A stretch of DNA of 6,296 bases, taken from NCBI GenBank assembly GCA_023388675.1, contig JAEWFU010000294.1, positions 1-6,296 on the forward strand, in the 5' to 3' direction. The notes beneath the pieces are model-generated. The model did not search any database and was not told the origin of the DNA. It worked only from the letters and a program-made list of their open reading frames with translations. Positions 1 through 4,845 of the stretch are shown piece after piece (the first letter of the stretch is position 1; each line of letters opens with the position of its first letter). The translations under genes and the position numbers were made by a program. This stretch comes from Pseudomonadota bacterium (GTDB lineage Bacteria; Pseudomonadota; Alphaproteobacteria; Rhizobiales; Rhizobiaceae).

Positions 1-458
1 AAGCCGGTCCAGTCGTCGCTCGTCAGCTCCTTGGGCAGCACCAGCTCCGGCGCCTCGGGCTGTTCGATCGACGGCACGTAGACAAAGACCGCGTCGTTGG
101 CCTCGGTCACCTCGAACGACTTCAGCGCCTTGCGCCCTTCGAGCGCGCATTCCGGCATCGCTGGAACCCGAACCACCACGCCATCGCCGTTGACGACCAC
201 GCCATGGTAGCGGCAGCCGATGTTGCCCTCATGGATTTCGCCGTAGGAGAGCGGCGCGCCGCGATGCGGGCAAAAATCTTCCACGCAGCGCAGGCGGCCC
301 TCAGCGTCGCGCCACAGCACGATCTTGTCGCCGAGCAGGCGGGCGCCGTAGGGCTTGGTCGCCTTCACCTCGACGGACTTCGCAACCGGATACCATTGGC
401 CGAGCAGGCCGCTGTTCACCCGGTCCTCGATCAGGGATTTCTTGTCGATGGCTGTCAT
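1..458 (-). CDS. Rieske [2Fe-2S] ring-hydroxylating oxygenase, N-terminal part (cut by left edge)
   Basis: The 152 visible residues form the N-terminal Rieske domain of an aromatic ring-hydroxylating oxygenase alpha-type subunit. These cytoplasmic enzymes take electrons from a reductase to a mononuclear iron and insert oxygen into an aromatic or similar substrate. The cluster ligands are visible: Cys63-Pro-His65 (CPHRGAPL) and Cys82-Arg-Tyr-His85 (GCRYHG), separated by 16 residues, which is the standard CxH-X15-17-CxxH arrangement. The catalytic iron domain lies beyond the left edge, so substrate class cannot be judged. One oddity is that the usual YHGW is YHGV here. The start at 458 is chosen because GGAG lies 6 bases upstream; an in-frame ATG at 470 has no properly spaced ribosome site. 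It is the last visible gene of the leftward transporter operon, 60 bp after the permease. No reductase partner is visible. Confidence 0.9.
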   Translation of the reverse strand, partial: MTAIDKKSLIEDRVNSGLLGQWYPVAKSVEVKATKPYGARLLGDKIVLWRDAEGRLRCVEDFCPHRGAPLSYGEIHEGNIGCRYHGVVVNGDGVVVRVPAMPECALEGRKALKSFEVTEANDAVFVYVPSIEQPEAPELVLPKELTSDDWTG

Positions 459-480
459 GTGCGTCTCCATCCTCGATGGC

Positions 481-499
481 CGGAGGCCTCCCGCCTCCG
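481..499 (-). other. Intergenic hairpin upstream of the Rieske gene
   Basis: A perfect 7-bp inverted repeat (CGGAGGC and GCCTCCG, 5-base loop) lies in the 60-bp gap between permease and Rieske gene, about 14 bases upstream of the Rieske GGAG site. It has no T-run in the transcribed direction, so it is not a standard terminator. It could protect or process the mRNA between the two cistrons, or sequester nearby sequence. Function is inferred only from position. Confidence 0.4.
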
Positions 500-518
500 C
501 AATGTTTCGACCGGCCTG

Positions 519-1357
519 CTAGTGCTGGGCCTTGGGCAGGTAGTGGAGCACCCGCTCCTCGATCATGGCGAGGACCGTGTAGAGCAGGTAGCCAATGACG
601 GTCAGGAGCACGATGGCGTTGAACACCATCGCCGCGTTCGCCTGTCCGCCGCCGTAGGAAATCAGGAAGCCGAGGCCGGTATTGCCGCCAACCAGCTCGC
701 CGACTGTCACGCCAATGACCGCGAGCGTCGAGGCGATGCGCAGCCCGGCCATCAGGTTCGGCACGGTGGACGGCATCTCGACCTTCAGGAAGATGCCCCA
801 GCGCGACAGATTGTAGGCACGCGCCAGATTGACGAGGTCACGGTCGACGGTGCGCATCGCCTGCAGCACGTTGACCAGAACCGGGAAGAACACGATCAGC
901 ACCGTGACCAGCAGCTTCGGCATGGCGTTGTAGCCGAACCACATGATGAACAGCGGCGCGAAGGCGACCTTCGGTGCGATCTGAAGCGCCAGAATGTAGG
1001 CGACAACACCTTCTCCCAGAACTCGGACATGCCGAGCAGGTAGCCGATCACCGCCCCAAGCAGGCTGCCGATGGCAAAGCCGAGCACGGTGTAGAGCGCG
1101 GTGGAGAGGGTGTGGCCGACAAGCCCTTCCTGCATCCACATGCGCTTCAGCTCGGCGAGGCAATCCGTGACCGTCGGAATGATGAACTTCGGCACGTCGA
1201 GCGCCGGCGGCAGGAACTGCCATGCAAGCAGCACGAGCACGAGAAGCGCAAGACTGACGAAGAGCGTTCCTGAGCGGGCGTTCACGGCGGGCTTCCCCGG
1301 TTTGGTCGCCGAGACCGGAGCGTGCGCTCCGGCCTCAATCGAGCTTGCCTGTGTCAT
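519..1357 (-). pseudogene. ABC transporter permease (NitT/TauT type), interrupted by a one-base frameshift
   Basis: This is the inner-membrane permease of the importer encoded with its binding protein and ATPase. Frame 1 runs from ATG 1357 through an N-terminal tail and several membrane helices to FWEKVLSP (residue 120), then becomes nonsense and stops at 896. The rest of the permease continues in another frame from about 1000 to the stop at 519: YILALQIAPKVAFAPLF, then the EAA-type cytoplasmic loop (ARAYNLSRWGIFLKVEMP), then further helices ending LHYLPKAQH. Adding one base in the GG at 999-1000 (CCT to CCCT in the gene) gives a continuous 279-residue protein, normal for this family, with the conserved SPY-LALQ-PKVA-APL stretch restored. 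No slippery heptamer is visible, so programmed frameshifting is unlikely. It is either a recent mutation or a sequencing error. The start overlaps the binding-protein stop (ATGA, 1354-1357), indicating translational coupling. The protein belongs to the BPD_transp_1 superfamily. Confidence 0.88.
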
Positions 1358-2328
1358 TGGACGAAGTCGTTCGTGTAGAGGTCCTCGACCGGCACGGCCG
1401 TCTGGACGATGCCGTTATCGACGTAGAAGGCCTGCACCTTGGTGACGCGCTCCGGATCGAAGGCGCCAAGCGGCTGGTTCTCCGCTTCCGGATAGACCAG
1501 GGTCGCGTAGGAGCGCAGAATGCCCTCGATCTCGGCTTCCTTGCCGGTGTGCTGGGGCATGGCGGCGACATAGTCCTTCGCAGCCTGCGTCGGATCGGCG
1601 GAGATGTCGCGAACCGCCTTCAGGACCGCGCCGACAAAGCCGCGCACGATCTCCGGCCGTTCGGCGATCGTCTTGTCGGAGGCGATGATGGCCTGCGCCA
1701 TCGCTGGGAACACCTCGTCGACCGGCATCTGCTCCATCTCGACGCCGGCAGCCTCGATGGCCGCAATCCACTCCGGCACGCCGGAGAGCGCCTGCAGATT
1801 GCCGGCGATGGTGAGCTGGATGATGCCGCCCGGCCCGACGGCCTGGATGTCGGCATCGCCCTTCGACAACTCGGTAGAAGCCAGGACGCCGAGGAGGTTG
1901 TAATAAGTCGTATCCTGGAAGGCGAGGACGCCGATCGACTTGCCCTTCAGGTCTGCCGGGCCGGTGATGCCGCTGTCCTTACGCCATGCGAGCTGGGTCA
2001 GACCGCGCCCGCCGAGCAGCGCCACGCCACGAATGTCGAGCCCATTGGCGCGCACGATGATCGGCGTGTCGCCGATGCCGCCGCCCAGATCGGCGTTGCC
2101 GACGGCGACCTGCGTGGCCACGTCGGCACCGCCCTTGCCGACCTGAAACGTCACCTCGAGCCCGGCCTCGTCGAAATAGCCCTTGCTCTTGGCAAGCTGG
2201 AACGGCGCGAATGCCGGCAGGAAGTCGGGCGCCGGGAAGAGATACGTCACCTTTTCGGCGGCGAAGGCAGCCGTCGCGGAAGCCGCCAGCATTGCGGCGG
2301 CGATGGTCGAACGAAGCATGTGTCTCAT
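1354..2328 (-). CDS. ABC transporter periplasmic substrate-binding protein (NMT1/SsuA-like)
   Basis: A 324-residue solute-binding protein of the NitT/TauT (NMT1/THI5-like) type, which captures a small organic or sulfonated solute in the periplasm and delivers it to the permease. It begins with a typical signal peptide (MRHMLRSTIAAAMLAASATAAFA, cleavage near residue 23). Mature features fit the family: FAPFQLAKSKGYFDEAGLEVTF at 41-61, a GxAD segment (VGNADLGGGIGDTPI) at 77-90, and DLKGKSIGV at 127-134. The start at 2328 has AGGGGA upstream with good spacing; the Met at codon 4 is less well placed. It lies 28 bp after the ATPase gene and overlaps the permease start by 4 bp. Members of this family bind taurine, nitrate, pyrimidines, phthalate-like acids and others, so the ligand cannot be read from sequence; the oxygenases in this cluster suggest an aromatic or heteroaromatic acid. 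Confidence 0.92.
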   Translation of the reverse strand: MRHMLRSTIAAAMLAASATAAFAAEKVTYLFPAPDFLPAFAPFQLAKSKGYFDEAGLEVTFQVGKGGADVATQVAVGNADLGGGIGDTPIIVRANGLDIRGVALLGGRGLTQLAWRKDSGITGPADLKGKSIGVLAFQDTTYYNLLGVLASTELSKGDADIQAVGPGGIIQLTIAGNLQALSGVPEWIAAIEAAGVEMEQMPVDEVFPAMAQAIIASDKTIAERPEIVRGFVGAVLKAVRDISADPTQAAKDYVAAMPQHTGKEAEIEGILRSYATLVYPEAENQPLGAFDPERVTKVQAFYVDNGIVQTAVPVEDLYTNDFVQ

Positions 2329-2351
2329 GAAATTCCCCTTTTGCGTTCTTG

Positions 2352-2366
2352 AGCCGTCAGACGGCT
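2352..2366. other. Small hairpin over the ATPase stop codon
   Basis: A perfect 6-bp inverted repeat (AGCCGT and ACGGCT, 3-base loop) overlaps the ATPase TGA at 2357-2359. On the + strand it is followed by TTTTT (2366-2370), so it looks like an intrinsic terminator only for antisense transcription. In the operon direction no T-run follows. It may tune the ATPase to binding-protein mRNA ratio, or stop antisense reads. Chance is possible given its short stem. Confidence 0.35.
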
Positions 2367-3127
2367 TTTTCTTCGAGCTTCAGATGCTTGAAAAATTGCG
2401 CCGCATAATCGCTGACCTCCGGCATAACCCTGCGGCGGAGCGGCTCGTCACGATGCGGCAGGTCGACCTTGATCTCGGCCACCACCGTGCCCGGCCGCTC
2501 GGAGAGAACCAGGATACGGTCCGACATCAGGACCGCCTCGGCGAGGTCGTGGGTGATCAGCAGCGTGGTCTTGCCGCTTTCCGAGATCGTGCCGGCGAAG
2601 CTGTTCTGGAGCAGCAGCTTGGTCTGCGCGTCGAGCGCGGAGAACGGCTCATCCAGCAGCACGATCTCAGGCTCGATGGCGAGCGTACGCGCAAGGGCCG
2701 CGCGCTGCCGCATGCCGCCGGAGAGCTGATAGGGATAATGGTTCTCGAAGCCGGCCAGATGGCAACGCTTCAGCTCGGCCATCGCTCTGTCGCGGCGTTC
2801 CGATTTCGCCACGCCGCGCGCTTCCAGGCCGAACTCGACGTTCGAGACGATGTTGCGCCAAGGCAGAAGCAGGTCCTTCTGCAGCATGAAGCCGACATGC
2901 GCATTGGGGCCGCCGACAGGATCGTCGCTGACCAGCACCTCGCCCTGGGTCGGCTGGTAGAGGCCCGCCGTCATGCTGAGGATCGTGCTCTTGCCGCAGC
3001 CGGAGGGTCCGACAACGGATACGAATTCGCCTCCGTTCACGCGAAAGCTGATGTCGTTGACGGCAATGAGGTTCTGGCCGGAACCGATCGTGAATTCCTT
3101 CGTGACCGAGCGAAACTCAAGCGCCAT
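2357..3127 (-). CDS. ABC transporter ATP-binding protein (NitT/TauT type)
   Basis: The cytoplasmic ATPase of the importer, 256 residues from the chosen start. All nucleotide-binding motifs are intact: Walker A GPSGCGKST (40-48), Q-loop Gln83 in GFMLQKDLLLPW, signature LSGGMRQ (135-141), Walker B IVLLDE (155-160), D-loop SALD (163-166) and switch His193 in ITHD. The LLPW after the Q-loop and the GGPN segment are typical of nitrate/sulfonate/taurine-type ATPases. The reading frame is open upstream to 3262, but that extension is arginine/proline-rich, unlike the family, and lies over the preceding gene in another frame. ATG 3127 (MALEF) or 3133 (MAMALEF) are the realistic starts; GAGG lies 9 bases before 3127 and only 3 before 3133. 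Both starts overlap the end of the preceding small gene, implying coupled translation. Confidence 0.94.
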   Translation of the reverse strand: MALEFRSVTKEFTIGSGQNLIAVNDISFRVNGGEFVSVVGPSGCGKSTILSMTAGLYQPTQGEVLVSDDPVGGPNAHVGFMLQKDLLLPWRNIVSNVEFGLEARGVAKSERRDRAMAELKRCHLAGFENHYPYQLSGGMRQRAALARTLAIEPEIVLLDEPFSALDAQTKLLLQNSFAGTISESGKTTLLITHDLAEAVLMSDRILVLSERPGTVVAEIKVDLPHRDEPLRRRVMPEVSDYAAQFFKHLKLEEKAV

Positions 3128-3419
3128 AGCCATCGGCCTCGTAGGCGGCGTCGAGCTCTCGATTGGTGGCCTCCAGCTCCTGAGCCAGAAGCGCCTCGTT
3201 CCAATCCGTCCGGCCCGACCGCGGGGCGACCACGCCCTTTTCGGCGAGCTGCCGCGCGACACCGGCGAAGTCGTGCTCGCCGGTTGCGTAGATCGCCATC
3301 AGCGCGTCCGCCAGTTCATTCTCCAGCCCGTTCAGCTCCCGGCCACGGCACTGGTGGGCAAGATCCGCCCGGCCCGTATCGAAGGCACGTTGCGAGAGGC
3401 GGTCTTTGAATGCGTCCAT
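3117..3419 (-). CDS. Small recombinase-like helix-turn-helix protein
   Basis: A 100-residue, soluble, mostly helical protein, first gene of the leftward operon. Residues 50-75 (DFAGVARQLAEKGVVAPRSG then TDW) resemble the helix-turn-helix segment of serine recombinases, which reads roughly IArxLNexGixxPrGxxW; the protein resembles what databases call a recombinase-like helix-turn-helix domain. There is no recombinase catalytic domain, so it is not a recombinase. The C-terminal part (ALLAQELEATNRELDAAYEA) is a charged, probably amphipathic helix. Start 3419 is chosen because GGGGA lies 7 bases upstream; the frame stays open upstream to 3563, but that part crosses the promoter and operator and looks non-coding. 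Its stop overlaps the ATPase start. Its role is unknown: it may be the regulator binding the operators beside it, or an oxygenase accessory protein. Confidence 0.75.
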   Translation of the reverse strand: MDAFKDRLSQRAFDTGRADLAHQCRGRELNGLENELADALMAIYATGEHDFAGVARQLAEKGVVAPRSGRTDWNEALLAQELEATNRELDAAYEADGYGA

Positions 3420-3435
3420 CTCTAGTTCCCCGTTA

Positions 3436-3463
3436 TGTTCAAATAAGAACACTTTGTTCAAAA
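3436..3463 (-). promoter_or_regulatory. Three-half-site operator before the leftward operon
   Basis: Read on the minus strand toward the operon, this 28-bp element starts TTTTGAACAA, has GTTC in the middle, and ends TTTGAACA: three half-sites as GAAC-N5-GTTC-N6-GAAC. Overlapping pairs give inverted repeats with 5- and 6-base spacers. It matches the element at 3614-3641 at 23 of 28 positions and ends 16 bp before the start codon at 3419. It begins one base after the putative -10 box, so a bound protein would cover the transcription start; repression is the natural reading. The binding protein is not known. Confidence 0.75.
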
Positions 3464-3464
3464 C

Positions 3465-3493
3465 AGATTGCCTCAAGCAGAAGATGGAGTCAA
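3465..3493 (-). promoter_or_regulatory. Candidate sigma70 promoter of the leftward operon
   Basis: On the minus strand, TTGACT (3493-3488, 5 of 6 to the -35 consensus) is followed by a 17-bp spacer and CAATCT (3470-3465), a weak -10. The predicted start, near 3458, lies inside the operator at 3436-3463. The weak -10 makes this prediction tentative, but the geometry matches the opposite promoter within 2 bp. Confidence 0.5.
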
Positions 3494-3581
3494 CTAACCA
3501 TGTGCAAGGCGGGTCGGACCCGACAAATGCTGGCCGAGGGAGCGGCAGCGCCGGGGGGCGCAAGGCGGCTTTCCCGCCACG
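3494..3581. other. Centre of the divergent intergenic region
   Basis: These 88 bp lie between the two -35 boxes. I see no credible gene. A perfect 6-1-6 palindrome (CGGGTC, G, GACCCG at 3510-3522) and a G/C-rich run at 3540-3580 are the only structures. The palindrome could be an activator site but its sequence is unlike the GAAC operators, and it occurs once. Nothing else is supportable. Confidence 0.5.
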
Positions 3582-3610
3582 TTGACAGCGCTATTCCACG
3601 CAAGTATCGT
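3582..3610 (+). promoter_or_regulatory. Sigma70 promoter of the FAD monooxygenase gene
   Basis: A perfect -35 box TTGACA (3582-3587), an optimal 17-bp spacer and TATCGT (3605-3610, 4 of 6 to the -10 consensus). The predicted start is near 3617, just inside the operator at 3614-3641 and about 40 bases before the ATG at 3657. A strong promoter followed directly by an operator is a classical repressible layout. Confidence 0.7.
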
Positions 3611-3613
3611 CTT

Positions 3614-3641
3614 TTTTGAACAATTCGTTCATTTTTGAACA
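3614..3641 (+). promoter_or_regulatory. Three-half-site operator before the FAD monooxygenase gene
   Basis: A 28-bp element starting TTTTGAACAA, with GTTC in the middle and ending TTTGAACA. The first pair is a perfect 5-5-5 repeat (TGAAC, AATTC, GTTCA). It is the mirror-image partner of the element at 3436-3463, with identical half-site spacing, and ends 15 bp before the ATG, just upstream of the GGAG at 3644-3647. It covers the predicted transcription start, which favours a repressor. Confidence 0.78.
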
Positions 3642-3656
3642 CTGGAGTGATACCTG

Positions 3657-4787
3657 ATGAAGATCCTGATTGCCGGCGGTGGCGTCGGTGGAATGGCTGC
3701 TGCGATCGGCCTGCAGAAGCAGGGTCATGAGGTTACGATCTTCGAGCGGGCGCGCGCGTTTGGCCGCATCGGCGCAGACGTCAACCTCACCCCGAATGCC
3801 GTCCATGCGCTGGACGGCCTGGGTGTGGGTGACGTACTGCGCCAGACGGCGGCGCGGCCGCAATTCCGCATCAGCCGCACCTGGGACACCGGCGAGGAGA
3901 CGTCGCGGCTGCCGATGAGCACGGCAGCGGAAGAGCGTTACGGTGCGCCGCAGCTCACCATCCACCGCGCCGATCTTCTCGCGGCCCTCCAGGGCGCGCT
4001 AGAGCCGGGCACGATTCACTTTGCAGCCGCCGTGGAAACCGTGGAACCGGATGGTGACGGTGCCGCGCTCGTGCTGTCCGACGGAACGCGGGTGAAGGCC
4101 GACGTGGTGATCGGCGCCGACGGCATCCATTCCGCGGTCCGCCACGCACTGTTCGGCGAGGATCACCCACGCTTCACCGGCCTCGTTTCCTACCGGGCCG
4201 TGTTTCCGCGCGAGCGCGGCGACGGCATCCCCAATCTCGATTCCTTCACCAAGTGGTGGGGTCCCACGCCCGACCGGCAGATCGTCACTTTCCCGCTCAA
4301 TCGCGGCGAGGAAATCTTTGTCTTCGCGACGACGCCGCAGCAGGACTGGACGGAGGAAGGCTGGACGCTGCCGGGCGATATCGACGAACTGCGCTCTGCC
4401 TACGCCGATTTCCATCCGGAAGCGCGCGCCCTGCTGGATGCCTGCGAGGCCGTCACCCGTTGCGCGCTGCATGTGCGCGAGCCGATGGCTCATTGGTCGC
4501 GCGGTGCGATCACGCTGCTGGGCGACGCCGCGCACCCGATGGTGCCTTTCATGGCGCAGGGCGCCTGCATGGCGGTCGAGGATGCCGTGGTGCTCGGCCG
4601 CGCTCTGGAAGGCGCTACCGGAGGCACGGTGCCGGATGCGCTTAAGCGCTACGAGGCGGCACGCATACAGCGCACCGCACGCGTGCAGCAGGGTTCGCTC
4701 GCCAATGACTGGCTAAAGCAGGGCACCAATGCCGATTGGGTCTACGGCTACGACGCCTGGGCGACGGAACTGACCGAGCCGGCTTAG
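3657..4787 (+). CDS. FAD-dependent aromatic hydroxylase, 6-hydroxynicotinate 3-monooxygenase-like
   Basis: A full-length, 376-residue, cytoplasmic class A flavoprotein monooxygenase, which uses NAD(P)H and O2 to hydroxylate an aromatic acid. Visible motifs are the FAD dinucleotide fold GGGVGG (7-12) with Glu30 for the ribose, the GADG motif (153-156) and the GD motif LLGDAAHP (287-294) followed by MAQGACMAVEDA. Segments TIHRADL, SFTKWWG and the end DWVYGYD closely resemble NicC of nicotinate degradation and related salicylate hydroxylases. However, the positions I align with NicC active-site His47, Tyr215 and His302 are Asn43, Thr211/Phe212 and Phe298 here, so a different substrate or ring-opening step is likely. 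The NicC comparison is from memory. Start 3657 has GGAG 9 bases upstream. It is divergent from the transporter operon and shares its operator type, so the two are probably co-regulated. Confidence 0.9.
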   Translation: MKILIAGGGVGGMAAAIGLQKQGHEVTIFERARAFGRIGADVNLTPNAVHALDGLGVGDVLRQTAARPQFRISRTWDTGEETSRLPMSTAAEERYGAPQLTIHRADLLAALQGALEPGTIHFAAAVETVEPDGDGAALVLSDGTRVKADVVIGADGIHSAVRHALFGEDHPRFTGLVSYRAVFPRERGDGIPNLDSFTKWWGPTPDRQIVTFPLNRGEEIFVFATTPQQDWTEEGWTLPGDIDELRSAYADFHPEARALLDACEAVTRCALHVREPMAHWSRGAITLLGDAAHPMVPFMAQGACMAVEDAVVLGRALEGATGGTVPDALKRYEAARIQRTARVQQGSLANDWLKQGTNADWVYGYDAWATELTEPA

Positions 4788-4795
4788 GCCGGCTC
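4776..4795 (+). terminator. Strong hairpin enclosing the monooxygenase stop codon
   Basis: A perfect 8-bp stem (GAGCCGGC and GCCGGCTC) with the 4-base loop TTAG; the TAG stop (4785-4787) is in the loop. It is followed by CCTTGCT, a poor T-run, so it is more likely an mRNA 3'-end stabiliser or part of a two-hairpin terminator with the structure at 4814-4845 than a terminator by itself. Confidence 0.5.
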
Positions 4796-4813
4796 CCTTG
4801 CTGGTCAGAAGAG

Positions 4814-4845
4814 AGGCGACGGTAACCGGCCGCCCCTCGCCTTTT
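4814..4845 (+). terminator. Probable intrinsic terminator between convergent genes
   Basis: Inverted repeat AGGCGA (4814-4819) and TCGCCT (4837-4842), 17-base G/C-rich loop, ending in TTTT (4842-4845). It lies between the convergent monooxygenase and MBL-fold genes and its T-run overlaps the MBL stop. On the opposite strand it is followed by CTCTTCT, so it could act weakly both ways. The long loop lowers confidence. Confidence 0.5.

Noticed and set aside
990..1010. Programmed ribosomal frameshifting in the permease
   Set aside because: A -1 slip at CCT would restore the frame, but there is no slippery X-XXY-YYZ heptamer and permeases of this family are not known to use it. A simple one-base deletion or sequencing error explains it.
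204..1043. Long + strand open frame over the permease and Rieske genes
   Set aside because: It is the antisense shadow of real minus-strand genes: His/Arg/Asp-rich with no recognisable domain, and it crosses the permease-Rieske gap.
2352..2370. Intrinsic terminator within the transporter operon
   Set aside because: The T-run follows the stem only on the + strand, where there is no gene to terminate; it is wrongly oriented for the operon.
3128..3262. N-terminal extension of the ATPase to a start at 3262
   Set aside because: The extension is low-complexity Arg/Pro/Ser in an alternative frame of the HTH gene and is not part of the family, which starts near MALEFRSVTKEF.
3117..3419. Serine recombinase or mobile-element remnant
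   Set aside because: Only the HTH-like segment resembles recombinases. The small gene is complete, has its own ribosome site and is coupled to the ATPase; no catalytic domain, inverted ends or target duplications are seen.
1345..3425. Long + strand open frames over the binding-protein, ATPase and HTH genes
   Set aside because: Composition is arginine/histidine-rich and domain-free, while the minus-strand frames have complete motifs and ribosome sites. They are GC-rich shadows.
3510..3522. Palindrome CGGGTC-G-GACCCG as a regulator site
   Set aside because: It occurs once, is short, and lies in G/C-rich sequence where such palindromes arise easily; kept only as a note on the intergenic centre.
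3420..3563. N-terminal extension of the HTH protein to a start at 3563
   Set aside because: It would run through the operator and promoter; a good GGGGA site precedes the start at 3419 instead.
3591..3965. Minus-strand open frame across the monooxygenase promoter and 5' end
   Set aside because: It is antisense to the conserved FAD-binding region and contains the operator; no ribosome site or domain supports it.
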